Shown here piece by piece: positions 52,463 to 64,000 of a DNA stretch of 64,000 bases; the first letter of the stretch is position 1, and every line of letters begins with the position of its first letter. Both the position numbers and the translations under genes were made by a program. The DNA lies in assembly GCA_920105625.2 (NCBI GenBank), contig OV050033.1, positions 4,568,001 to 4,632,000 on the forward strand, given 5' to 3'. This DNA comes from Clusia tigrina. Taxonomy: Eukaryota > Arthropoda > Insecta > Diptera > Clusiidae. The notes beneath the pieces were generated by a model. That model was given only the letters and a program-made list of their open reading frames with translations. It was not told where the DNA came from and ran no database searches.

Positions 52463-55233
52463 GGCGAATCGTGTCGAAATCCATCTAAAAAACCATCCAG
52501 TATATTGAAATGTAAACAAAAAACTATCCGTAAGCATTTCGTTAGAGCCGCCTTGTGGCATGCTTCATTTGTGTTTTTAACTGACACTAATGGCGGTTAA
52601 CATGACAAATATGCAAATCAGCTCTGCAGTCAAAAATAAGAAAATTCTGCAGAGTTGGACAGCAGCGCCGGCCGCAATTCTGGACACTCATTCAGAAGCC
52701 GGCACAACGACTGCGTATGAGGAAGAACTTCACAACGAAAATTTCGGACACATTTTTGACAGACTGTGGCAGCGGAATGTGTCAGAAGCAACAAATGGGA
52801 ATCAGCGACAAAAGTAGTTCTCTGTGAAAATGCAATTTCATTTGGCTTAACAAGTGCAACAGGACGCAATGCAGGACCTCTGCATGAGTGACGGTATGGC
52901 GCTCTTCAGTACTTTAATGATTTGACATGAATGAATTTCTGTTGAGGCATGTTCCTCTTCGCTGAGCTGCTGGTTAGGGCAGAGCTCTGAAAAGTCCAAC
53001 TTTGCATTCGTTTGTCTGAATTTCGTGTTTGCTTTTGTTCTGGAGTTGGTCTTGTTTGAGTGGATATTAAATAGGAAGTGGACCTCAACGTTAATTGAAT
53101 GAGTTAGAACTAATTTGATTATGAATTAGTTTGTATTTTTTAGATCTTAAACAGAAAATGTAATTAATCAGCAGTGACTTCTTGGACCAACCCTTCACAA
53201 GTGGAGATCATCAGAATTTCCTAAAATGTGATTAGATGAGCCACATTTGCTGGCCCACTTCTTTAGTCGAATAAATAAGTTCGGTAGTCTGCCAAACTGA
53301 AAGTCGTTGGGTCGAATTTCAATATCAGTACAGAGGAGAGCGGAAAAGTCTCTTGTTGAACCAATTCCTTATCAGTCCTATACCGAATACGCCTGCAAGT
53401 CCCAATGCATAATCCGACCTCTTCTAAAGACACCTGATCTGCACCACCAGATCATAACCACATACTTGATATTATATACATATATCCTTTAATTCTCGTT
53501 TCTTGTCTGACACGCTGACACTACTAAAAATTCACATCGTGTACGAGTACACAAATGGATTCTTTATTGAAACTATTAAAAACTAGAATAAATTTTGGTA
53601 ATTCTCATATTTACCCATTTAAAGCGAATTACGAAATGTCGTAAAACTGATTGCGACCATCGTCCTTGGCCAGTCCGAAACGTCGAACAAATTCTGCGGC
53701 AGCTGAAAATTAAGCCATAACCCATAAACTCGAAATGGCCACAACACCGCAAACCTACAAACAGATAATTTTTTATGCGAGAGTAGCTCTGAAAATAACC
53801 ATTCTCCGGCATATCCGAAAGCGTTTAACACTATCTGCAGAGGACGGTGTGCGTTCGTCCACTCGGTAGTAAATCACCTGGCGACCGGTGGAAGAGTGGG
53901 AAGAAAAAATTCATAAATTTAATATTCATGCACTTAAATTGCGGCAAGGTTTGCAAATTTCAGTAGTTTATGGATTTATGAGCCTGCAAATTTGGATGCG
54001 GTGCTAAACTGGCCGCTTGTCGGATGGTTTAGTGTCAGCTGCGTGGGAATGGAGCTAGGAGAATGCAGCCGTAATGCTCGTGAAAGTGAATGCGTTGCGG
54101 TTAGTCCAGTTGATTAGTCGACCAAAAATTACCACCAATAATTAAATAATGGTAATTACGATTAATTGATGCCAAGCCATGATAGATGAAACCATGATAG
54201 TTTCGATGGATTCCAAAAGTTAATACTTTAGATAAAGCTCTTAACATGCACTGTGTATGCTCTTAAGTGTCGGGATGAGCTAGCATAGGGTCTAGATTGC
54301 ATAACTTCCAAAAGCTTATTGTGAGGAAAAATGTGAAAAAAGTTAAGTTTCATCACTGAATAGTAATTAGTTATAATTGGACAAATTTGGAACATTGAGT
54401 CTAAAGCGGGGATAAAGGAAGTCTGAGCGAAGATGATGCCCAATTGTCCAAGCCAACTTAATCCATTTTACTTGCACTTGCTGTGAAGCCCATGGAGATA
54501 TTGTGTGAAAAGAATCTTCACTAAGGACCCCCTTAATACTTTTGGAAGCTCTTCCATTGAGTGTTTCTGGTAATCAATTTTACCAATATACGCGATTCCT
54601 TACCAAATATCCAAGAACTCCGTCAAGTTTTAGCTACCTTGACTATAAAATGAGACACAAATAAGTTCAATTTTGGATCATCCATGCTAAAATTTCCTCA
54701 ATTTGCCACAAGCACGAAATGCATTCAATTATATTGTTACTCAATTCCCCCGGCCTCATCTGACAGTGCTTAAAACACCCGAATTTATCCTCAAAAGTTG
54801 CAAATTGCCACAATCTGCTCTCATATTTGTGAATTAAACTCGATATTAAAAATGCATTCATACACGCTCCACTTACGCTTGTGCAAAGCTTATTGATTTC
54901 TGCTACTCCTGTTGTTCAAACAACAGAATCGATACGAATCCTGTAGCACTCTCGCCTCCGTGTACCAACGTGCCTTCCGCATGGAATATCCCAGTAGGAA
55001 ACTGATCGACCTCTTATGGATGGCATCTCAGCTGTGTAATAATACCACGAAAGGATAGTTTTGCATAGAATCGTCGGCGTGGGTTAGGATTTTAGAAGTT
55101 CAGGACTTCGATGAATGCAAATTGAGATGAAGACTGGTGCTGAACTATCGACGTATCAGCAAAGAAACATATCGGAAAGCTTTGGAAGTTGTGAAACAAT
55201 CCTGAGACATATTGTACAAAGCTATCATCAGAT
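52463..55233. other. Non-coding stretch, nothing recognised
   Basis: Paired minus-strand frames at 53.58-53.83 kb (78 and 70 codons) show no family motif. No RNA gene or transposon end was recognised. Confidence 0.45.
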
Positions 55234-55535
55234 ACTAAGTCTTCACGTGAAAAATCTGGGGAAATCTATTGAAATTAATCGATCTGAGACTATAGAAAAG
55301 AATACGATTAAAGGATACTAAGTCTTCACGTGAAAAATCTAGAGAATACTTTTAAAATTAGACGAAGAGAAACTATAGAAAAATAATACTATTAAAAGAT
55401 CATAGAAGTATGAGTAATAGCTATCCTCAGATACTAAGTCTTCACGTTAAAACTCAGGGGAAATCTATTGAAATTAATCGATCTGAGACTATAGAAAAAG
55501 AATACAGTTAAAGGATCAAAGAAATATGAATACGT
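55234..55535. repeat. Three-copy 83-116-bp direct repeat
   Basis: Copies start with ACTAAGTCTTCACGT at 55234, 55317 and 55433. Units one and three share long identical stretches (GAAATCTATTGAAATTAATC), while the middle unit is more diverged and carries an extra 33 bp repeating the AGCTATCATCAGAT lead-in. This indicates a longer ancestral unit (about 116 bp) with one internal deletion. Confidence 0.88.
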
Positions 55536-58500
55536 ATCACGCTAAAATGTGAGTATCGGAAGAACTGATCTTTAAGAAATGTAAAGTCAGCCATTAAAGT
55601 CAGATCTATGAAAATTATATTGTTGAAACCCTCAAGAATAAAATTTGGAAACTGGACTTTTGTGTCTGAGTTGAAAAGAGACTGGTATGGATTTCAGGGC
55701 ACTATAATATCGAATGATGAATAACTGACAAGGCTTTAAATTAGCTAATTTTGGAGGAATATGTGTACACCTTGAATTGAAGGGGATTTTGTTGGCCTAA
55801 TTAAATGAGGCAGCACATGCTCAGACGTGACAGTGTGGCCGCCTGATGTCTGCCAACAGTTTGACCCCCTCTTCTACCACTGCTAACATAACCGAGTTTC
55901 CCACTGGGTTGCACCAACTTTGCCACTGTATTAATACCGCTGTACACATTTCCATAAGGCAGCGTTATTGGATTAAAATTGCACTAAAAGCATGCTGCAC
56001 AAGCCGACACACACCCACATAGACGGCCTCATACACATCAACACACTCACTTGGATGCATGGGTTCTTGTGTGAGCGCATAGAACGCATTTCCAAAGCAC
56101 AGTCACGCATAAATGCCTGAACATTTTTTAATGCTTTTGTTTTCTTGCCCCGTCTGTCCGCCTTTATTTGCCATGCTTCCATCTGACCATGCAGGCTGCC
56201 CTGGCGTACATTCTTGCTCACATCGCTCGTACAGCATAATAACATTTTTATTTGTCTCATGGCATATGCCGCATGAGCCCGGCCGCATGCAGCAGACAGC
56301 ACCCAGCGTGAGTTTTATGGGAAAATGCATCGTCAAAATGTTAATTTTTGGTTTATTTTATTGGCGCTTCTCTCGCCCCGACTCCGTTCAGCAGCACGTT
56401 TGCTATTATTTTGTTGTTTTACTTGTTATTGTTTCTATGGCGGGCGAAGTAGGGTGGCTCCGGGAAACTGCCAGCTATCGAAGAGTTCAACTTCGATTAA
56501 GTCGATTTTTACGCCGCACCGTGTATGTGCCTGTGACGCATTTTGGTCACTCGGCTACAAAGCAAGGTAATTTATTTTAAATAATTTCATAAAATAGAAG
56601 ACCACACTTTCGCGGCCATTATTTTGGTGGGTTTTAATGCTCTCGGAGTGTATCAGAAGTGCATCACACGCATTAAAGCATTTTATTGGATGTCACTAGC
56701 GGTGTAGACATGTGTCATTAGCAGATAGATTGGTCTGAAGAACCTACCAAATGATGCTCATGTAGTTATTGTGATCATAGTAAAGAAGGGGGCCTAGTTT
56801 CTGGACAAGTTGTTATTTAAGAATTGTCTGACTAAGAAGTGGTAGGTTTTAAACTTACAAAAACAATCATTTGACAGTACTGAGCCTCTGTGTAATTAAG
56901 GTAGGAAAGACCCTTAAATAAGGGCTGAAACATGCAATAATACAAGAACAAACTTCTCATATTCATAGCACCAGTGGAAGTCTTCCACATATCAGGGTAC
57001 GGCTATAGATCTACTCCTTCAATTTTTACAACTAAAATGCGATGCTCTCATCTCAGCATAGTTCTACTGACCTCATTTACAGAGTTTATACGGCGAATAG
57101 CACATAACATGGGAATACTGAAAAGATTTTGAAGCTTAATGCCCAATTAAACAAAAATCCTCCTACATACGAGTTACGAAGGTCACCAGAAGTAAAGCTA
57201 TTACCTTGAAATAAACTATGACAGCATATAAAGCTTCCATAATTCTCCTTGGGCATTCTTTGAAAATAATTCCAATAATTCTTGTAGAATACTTTAAAGC
57301 CTCCACGCACAAAAAAGAGGACTTTTACTACATTCAATGGCAAAGAGCCGATTAACTGCAGATAAAATAAGTGCTAGGCAAGTTCTGCAAGCTGCCGGCT
57401 ACTGGAAAGGCGATTACACGTTATGCTAAGAAAGAAAAAAAGAGCGACACAAAAAGCGAAAAGGGAAGCAAACTTGCCTACAAAAAGCAGCGGCAGCGTT
57501 ACGCTCTGAGATAGAAGAAAAAACTCCCAGCAAAAGTGCATAATTCAGTTTAACTTTGTAGTAAATTTGCGATGGAAAAAACAGCAATAGACTCCTGTTC
57601 AAAGAAACGATCCTAGCAAAGAAGAGAGGCCGGCAAGCTTGAGAAGCGTCATCTTAAGATGATTTTTATCTGCTTAATCTGCAGGCGCACCTTTGTCTGC
57701 TCGATGGTCTTTTCTCAGCTGCTGCTGCTGCTGCTTTGCGTATGCAAATAGACTGCCTGCAAAGTACTCGACTCGCAGACGGCACCAGAACTCAGTAAAT
57801 GAAAGGAGGCAGCTTAAGTCCTTAAATGATGAGCGCGCTGAAAAGGTAAAAATGGAGCAGGAACAATGCAATTTTCAAACTTTTGTTTCGGCTTCCTTTT
57901 TAGCCATTTTTGTTTTAAGTCACATTTCAAAGTTTTCTTTTAATTATTATTAACACCATCATTATCGATATTCTCATCATCAACTTTTGTTGCGTACCTC
58001 TCATGCTGACCCCTTTCCATTCCAAAGCTTTCCATTCTTTTAATGTCTTTCATCGAGCCTTCGCTTTTCAGCAGGACACTACTTGCAGCTGCTGGATACT
58101 GTTTTGAATATCTTTGCTCTTGTGTTTCCATTACACTGTATGCTGTCAACGTCTCCTTAAGGATTTTTCTGAGCACCTTGACAAAACGGTTTCCTTCACA
58201 ATCCCAGAATTAGTCAATTTACTGCGTAATTATTGATTATTGGCAATCTAAATGCTTCAATCATAATCGATTTGCTTTCCAAATTTTAATTTTGCCTTAT
58301 GTCCCCTCACCATGAAAAGCCTCTCCAGCTTTGTGATGGCCTCACCTCTCTACCTCTTCAGTTAAATTACTATCTGCTCTGTCCAATTTACGGAAAAATA
58401 TTTCGCTGTCAACTGCAGACTTTCTAATTTTATCTACTACTTTGCCCTCCGTACCACCGACACGTAGTTCTCCTCTCCGAGAAAGTAAATTGTAAGACCG

Positions 58501-59589
58501 CATAAATCAATTCAATCAATGAATTTCAAATGCTTTGTTGGCCTCCTGCGCACCCCCGGCACGTTCGTGCCAGCACTCACCGTCAGCTATCAACAGAGTC
58601 AATGGAATCAGCAGCCGCCCTCGACAGGAGGCCGCCGTCTTCCGACACATGCAGACCCAGCACGTTCGTCGAGCATAATTCGGCATAATTTGGGTGGGTT
58701 TTTCTCAGGTCTGCTCCCTTACTTTGTTGAGGAAATTAAACGATTTACGCTTTGTTTACTTCGAGATGTCAGCAACAGTTTCTCCGGCGTACCGGAATTG
58801 CACGCATTTGGGAAGAGGTACGCAGTGACCCCGAAAAGAGTTTGCCTGATGTGAAAAGAGTTTGAAGTGAGTAGTAAGTAAACTCCATCAAATGACTGTG
58901 GAACATTGACTTTGGTTCTAGAGAAATGTGAAGCAGTTCTCGATATATTTGCACAATTATACGAGTACAGGACAAGCGATGTGGTGGTGAGACAAGAACT
59001 TGGGATGATTCGAAACAGGTCTGCAAAGAACGCATTGACTAAGCTGCAAACCCTTTCTATTTTAGTTGTCGTTGATTGGAGTGTGGAATCCTGAATTAAT
59101 CCTTTGCCAGATTTTGTAAAGAAAGACGTGATTTCCAGCTGCATTCATTGAATTCAGAGGGAGTGGAAAATGTAGTTTGATTATCTTCTTTAGTTTGTAT
59201 CTGATTATAACTGTCTATAGCAAAGTCGCCACTCTTCAAGGGTCAAAGAATGGAATACCATTTGCTTGCCTTCAACTATAACTTTAATGTGAGACTGTAT
59301 TCAAAATATTGAGAGCAATTTCCCATGCAAGCACAAGCGAATCCAGTCACGGGCATAAGTTAGCAGTTGATATTACTGAAGTCTCTAGAAGTCTTCTCGA
59401 TGATTTCAGGCAAAAATGTGTCAAGATTTTTTCATATAGTAAAGTGGCAGAAATTGTAATGGACTTTTGTGTAATTTCGATTAGTCTCAATAAGTTTTAG
59501 TTTTTAAGTTCAAGAAAATTTTGTTACAATGTTTACTCCCATTTCGTTCAGTGAGAATCAATGACAATTTTCTGTATGATTTCAACTAC
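55536..59589. other. Non-coding block, chance open frames
   Basis: Frames of 155 codons (56113-56580, plus), 111 codons (58519-58854, plus) and 141 codons (58719-59144, minus) overlap others and have no recognisable motif. No splice pair supports an exon. Confidence 0.4.
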
Positions 59590-59850
59590 CTTCAGGATGC
59601 TGCTTTAAATCATTTTGTGTCTGTTTGCTCTGCAAATTTGTTATGAAAATGAATCTATGTTAACAGTTCGGGTCACTGGATTCCATCCTGTCTAACAAAA
59701 ATCTACCAGTGAAGTAATAAACTTCAGGATGCTGCTTTAAATCATTTGGAGTCTGTTTGCTCTACAATTTTGTTATGAAAATTAGTCTATGTTAACAGTT
59801 CGGGTCACTGGATTCCATCCTGCCTAACAAAAATCTACCAGTGAAGTAAT
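59590..59850. repeat. Two tandem copies of a 132-bp unit
   Basis: Copies at 59590-59721 and 59722-59850 start CTTCAGGATGCTGCTTTAAA and end ACCAGTGAAGTAAT. Identity is high, with a handful of substitutions, so the duplication is relatively recent. No shared open frame. Confidence 0.94.
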
Positions 59851-60399
59851 TTTGGATACAAAGTGACTTTACATTGGTCTCTGTAATGCAACAGCTTCAG
59901 TATTCTTTCCAGATAAAACTTATCACATTAGAATTCTATGGGTGTGAAGGGTGTGATTGGTATCTTCTATAGCTTCTATCTATCTCTACTTTGGGGGTCA
60001 TAACAATATGTGCTTTAGTATGCTATAAAAAATGTAATGAGCATTACGTAGGCGCAGTTGGTTGGATGTTCTATCAAAATTCCAGAACAAACGGAAAAAT
60101 ATATCACTCCCAACCATTATCCTTCAATTCCTTTTTCCATCGAGATTTACTCCGCAAAACTTTTGGGCCCCCTTTATTAGTGACGCAAGTGTTCAGATTA
60201 GCGTTTGGGGAAATAAAAGTACCCCACCAGTAACTGCACTAATTATCCTTTTGCCTCCTTATCGCATTTCACCATTCATTTGAGTAGTTCATGTGTAAAT
60301 TTATACACTTTAGTTCAATGGCTCTAAAAATACTTTCCTACTAAATTTGCATTGGAAAATATTCTCAACATTTGTTCACCTATTAACCACAACAACAGC

Positions 60400-60429
<30 letters not shown>
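60400..60429. repeat. AAT trinucleotide microsatellite
   Basis: About nine uninterrupted AAT units after an ACAACAGCA lead-in. Unlike the repeat at 38.96 kb, no SINE or LINE body was recognised beside it, so it may be an independent microsatellite. Confidence 0.85.
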
Positions 60430-60431
<2 letters not shown>

Positions 60432-62900
60432 GCAGCACAAAACACTTTATACAAAGTACTACTGCAGTGTAAACATTTCATCTGCCACCTCTGCAAACCC
60501 TCCCTGCCACCTCATCGCTTGGGAAACCACTGCAGGCGCAATGCGAGCGCAGTTTTAACGCCATTAATAAAATGCTTAAGAAATGGCGCTCCGCAAATTT
60601 TCCACTAAATCATTTTATTAATTAAGCGAGTGTGTGGCGCTCGCTCACTGCGACCGTGGGGAGCCCTGGAGGAGGAGGATGGAGTGAGTGCTCGGGCTGG
60701 CTTCGCGGCAAGCAATTCAATTCATTTCAATTGCAGGCAGCGCGACGGCCAAAATTCATTTCATTTCGCTGAAGTACGTTTTTTCCGTCTTTGCGGGTGC
60801 GAGCAGAGCGTCGGCTGCAATTAAACAGAACCAGCAAATGAAAATGAAAGCGATAAACGAGCGGCTGGAAACTGGAAGCGCAGCGTCAAGGCTCAAAGCC
60901 GCACGCCGCAGTTGCCGGTGCAGATTCTAATTCAAATTTAGAATAAATGCGCGCCACAGCATAAATTGCAGTGTTGCCAATGCGCCAACTGCTTCCCTTT
61001 TGTGCTTGTTGTACTCATTGTTGCTGTTGCTGTTGTTGTTGTTGCAGAAACGAGCGCGTAATGTGAGCTCAAATGCCAATTTAATGCGCAAATAACGATT
61101 CGCAATTGCCCGCTGCTGCTGGCTGTTTGCCGGAAAGTGTGATTGCAACTTGTTCCAATGTTGTTGTTGTTGTTGTGCTCGTGCTGTTGGCATTATTGCT
61201 GCTGCTGTTGCTGTTATTGTTGTTGTTGTTGATGACAACAAATGCCGCTTAATGCGAAATGGAAATTATTTATGCAAACAAAGGCAAAAGTTGCAAGTTA
61301 CATTGAGGGGTAGGCACAAGCACAGGCAGAGGCACAGGCAGAGGCACAGGCAGAGACACGCCATGGCTGGTTTGCTTGGCAGCCTGGCAGCGTGGCAGGC
61401 TGTGGACTGCGTACTGTAGCGGTTCCAGTGGCTGTGGCAGTGGCGTTTGTTTTATGGTGCTTTTCTATTTCTGTAATTGTAGCTCACACTCACTCACAGA
61501 GTCACAGACACACACACACTCACACACTCCACAGCAAGCAGCGCTGTTGTAATTCCGTGAGCTTTATGAGCAGACCAGAAATTTTATATCCTTTTGATGT
61601 GACGGCCTTTGACATATTTCAATGATTGCCGCTTTTGAGAGCACGACAAATGAGTTGGTAATCTGTCGTTGTTCTTGCTGTAACTATTGTTGTTGTTTTA
61701 TTGACATTTCGCTCACTCGCAGAGCTCGATTTGCATTACACAAATATATCAATTTTCATTTTAATCGGGCTTTAGTCACGCTCACTTTTCTACTACAGAT
61801 GTATTTAAGGTTTACCGAGCATATTTGGTGGGAAGGTGCACCACATTAGAGAGGTCATTAGGCAATGGATTTGTGTTGCAAGACGAATTATATGCAGATA
61901 GGTGCGATGTATACAAATATAGTTGTAAATATATAAAATTATTTCTGTAAAAGAGGACAAGGACAATAATTTTCATACCACTTACTTTCGCTTTTCATTC
62001 CATTTCTACTTGACTCTCTTCGGTAGTTTCAGGATAGCAAATAAACTATGTGTTCATTGTAATTCGCCCCTGTCTACTCCTCACATCAATTATAAGTATA
62101 GCTTCTGTTTGGTAATGTTTTATATACATATTTTGTTACACTATTCAGCGAAGTTGCTAGAGAGGCCCCATTCTTTAGCTTATTTATACCAAAAATTGGA
62201 ATGTGCTCACTGGCATACCCAACACATATTCTCAAGTATGTGTTGTCTGTATCCTTGCGTAACAACAGCATGCTTGTGGTACTAGAAATTATGACCCTTT
62301 TTCGTCCACTGGTATTTTTTATTGCCTTCGATACTTACTTGAACCCATCGACAAAGATTGTCTCATATTTACCCCAGTTTACTCTCCATTAAATCATCAG
62401 TCTATCATCAATGATAAATCGACTCATGTCACTAATGCAAGATGTTCCATACAATGCGATTGAGTGAACCAACACTGAAAGCAATGTTTGCACCACTTTA
62501 GAAACCTACTCATTTATTGATAGAATGAATGAGTGATTGATGGCATGAGGTAGTATTGCTAAACTTCTCTTCAAAAAGGTTCATATAAAGTATACGTCTC
62601 ATGTAATTGGGAAACACATAGTTAGTCAGATGGTGAACTGATGTTATGAAGTATACTGACAATTTGTCACTTACACACTTCGTTGAATGTCTGTCTAAAT
62701 ATCTTAAGAATGTCACCTCATTTGAAGTAGTTCATTGTAGCAACTCATATTGTAAAGTTAGTGACTCTCACAAGCTCACCACCAGTTACTATTTTGTGCT
62801 CCTCACAAGTCTCACTGAGCTTGTCCGACAACCGCCGACATTTTACATTAACCAAGGGCGTATACACTTATAACATTTGTAGCCATATAAAGGTTCTTCC
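60430..62900. other. Non-coding block with GTT/GCT and CAGAGG repeats
   Basis: Interrupted GTT/GCT runs lie at about 61016-61045 and 61155-61235, a 12-bp GCACAGGCAGAG array at about 61312-61358, and a CA run at about 61505-61530. These explain the poly-Cys and poly-Arg/His-like frames. The region is richer in G+C than most of the window. No gene was supported. Confidence 0.5.
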
Positions 62901-63132
62901 TATGGCAATATACGATACCCTACGATTGTCACACACAGTGTCCTCGAATATAGTATCCAAGCACCATTTTCCCACTGAACAGTTCGAATGCTACTCTTCC
63001 TAATATTGCTTCTGCCGTTGGGAATATATGTTACCCTAGGATTGTCACACACAATACCCTCGAATCCAAACTCCATTTTCCCTCTGAACATTTCTAATGG
63101 TACCCTTCCCAATATTGCTTCCATTACATCTG
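62901..63132. repeat. Two tandem copies of a ~116-bp unit
   Basis: Copies at about 62901-63016 and 63017-63132 share GATTGTCACACACA at 116-bp spacing and the end motif CAATATTGCTTC. They are more diverged than the 132-bp pair at 59.6 kb. They sit about 300 bp inside the inferred intron that follows the exon at 63.43 kb. Confidence 0.88.
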
Positions 63133-63428
63133 GCGAGTTATTTAGTGAGTAGTTGGATCTTTAAATGAACATGATGGTTCTTTTTCTGGGAGTGGGCGAT
63201 AACTGGGTGAAGATTGACCTCTGTAATCTAGAATACAATACTTTTGATGGGCTTTCAAGGCATCTACACTTATTTAAACATGTACCCAACCACCAAAATT
63301 GCTTGAAATCCCATCGAATTTTGAATAATGGTAATATTTGCGACATTGCCTGAGCACAGTGTAAAATTACTCAAATTCTTTTCATAAAATTTTGTGGCTA
63401 ATTGTGTTCCACCTAATTTTCAACTTAC

Positions 63429-63600
63429 CTTGTAGCACCAGAAATGATACCAGGAATATTCCCAGCCAATGCGACATTTCGTTGTATTTTCTGCAATGCG
63501 TCTGTTGCATGTGAAATGTGAAAGTTTCGAAGATTAGCACAATGGAACAGTTTCAAGTGTCTGCCACACTCATGCACCTGCCACGAACCACACAGTCAAT
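63429..63600 (-). CDS. Candidate first coding exon: signal peptide of a secreted or membrane protein
   Basis: On the minus strand, a pyrimidine-rich run ending CTCTTTACAG (AG at 63602-63601) gives a strong 3' splice site. At 63429/63428 the sequence CTACAAG/GTAAGT is a near-perfect donor. The 172-nt exon has an ATG at 63510 (weak context) and an in-frame ATG at 63477 (G at -3, better context). From the second ATG it reads MSHWLGIFLVSFLVLQ, then the first base of a Gly codon. This is a typical signal-peptide core, and the exon ends in phase 1. A phase-1 intron right after a signal peptide is usual for immunoglobulin-type and other secreted or surface proteins, but nothing identifies the family. 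A six-codon upstream ORF (63553-63573) precedes the start. The rest of the gene must lie to the left, with at least one untranslated exon to the right. Confidence 0.6.
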
Positions 63601-63602
63601 CT

Positions 63603-64000
63603 GTAAAGAGAAAAGAATCAAAATCAGAATCGAAACACTGCTTAATTGCTTGCAATAGTAGGGAAGAGGAATGAGTAGGGGTGCCAAGTACATGCAAAAT
63701 GGTGCGTTTAACTCAATTAAGCCCCACCGGAAAGTGTTCTGTTACGCCAGACTGGCCGCCAACAATCCATTCCGGACACCTCACAGCCATTCGTTCCGAT
63801 TTTATGACTTTTCAGACACTTGAAACATTTGTTCCGCTGTAAGAGTTCAACACTTTCAAATCGCACTTTCGGGTCGCCTACTGACCAGAACCGCACCGCA
63901 TATGCTCGCCATATCTTGAATCACTTAACTGCCTGACCGTAGGTGGTCGAATCGCGCTGCTGCCCGGCCACACATGTACGGACGTTTAATTGCCGGCGCT
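63603..64000 (-). other. Inferred end of a 5' UTR intron
   Basis: If the exon at 63429-63600 is real, this is the 3' end of an intron separating it from an upstream untranslated exon that is outside the window. No other feature is visible. Confidence 0.4.

Noticed and set aside
56113..56580. 155-codon plus-strand frame
   Set aside because: Overlaps other frames of similar length in other phases and lacks any motif.
60400..60429. Second SINE at the AAT run
   Set aside because: No A/B box, body or flanking duplication beside this microsatellite.

Overview
This window is A+T-rich, intron-like DNA from a higher fly (Diptera, Brachycera). The acalyptrate assignment, perhaps tephritid-like, is a guess. 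The animal assignment rests on consensus spliceosomal splice sites, an intronless fly-type GAPDH reading frame, dispersed non-LTR retrotransposon tails, a tRNA-derived SINE and hAT-type miniature elements. Nothing bacterial or viral was seen. Coding density is very low: about 1.0 kb of the 64 kb is confidently protein-coding.

Layout. (1) 1-14.2 kb: non-coding DNA with one LINE reverse-transcriptase remnant (about 1.23-1.55 kb, minus), two minisatellites (3 x 57 bp and 6 x about 53 bp), a LINE 3' tail near 9.9 kb, and a weak small-ORF/exon candidate at 8.2 kb. (2) 14.25-15.6 kb: a complete, single-exon glyceraldehyde-3-phosphate dehydrogenase gene on the minus strand with all catalytic residues and tandem poly(A) signals. 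Its 5' side abuts a 70-bp tandem duplication and a long purine-rich tract. (3) 16-33 kb: mostly featureless, with small tandem duplications, a hAT-type miniature element (23.15 kb) and a perfect 35-bp inverted repeat (25.67-25.78 kb). (4) 33.8-47 kb: a cluster of repeats, comprising two degenerate LINE 3' ends, two related hAT-type miniature elements carrying a 21-bp internal repeat, a SINE with a 13-bp target duplication, and three copies of one retroelement 3' tail. (5) 47-63 kb: non-coding DNA with purine-rich and microsatellite tracts and several two-copy duplications of 83-132 bp. (6) 63.43-63.60 kb: on the minus strand, a candidate exon with good acceptor and donor sites that encodes a signal-peptide-like start. 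It looks like the first coding exon of a secreted or membrane protein gene whose next exon lies to the left.

Interpretation. The simplest reading is that much or all of the window left of 63.43 kb is a very long first coding intron of that secreted or surface protein gene, with the GAPDH gene nested inside it on the same strand and ordinary transposon debris filling the rest. The nesting is inferred, because no downstream exon of the host gene was recognised here. No new multi-gene system was found. The points most worth a second look are the nested, divergent GAPDH, the possible LINE/SINE tail partnership, the hAT miniature family with its expanding internal minisatellite, and the 35-bp perfect hairpin.
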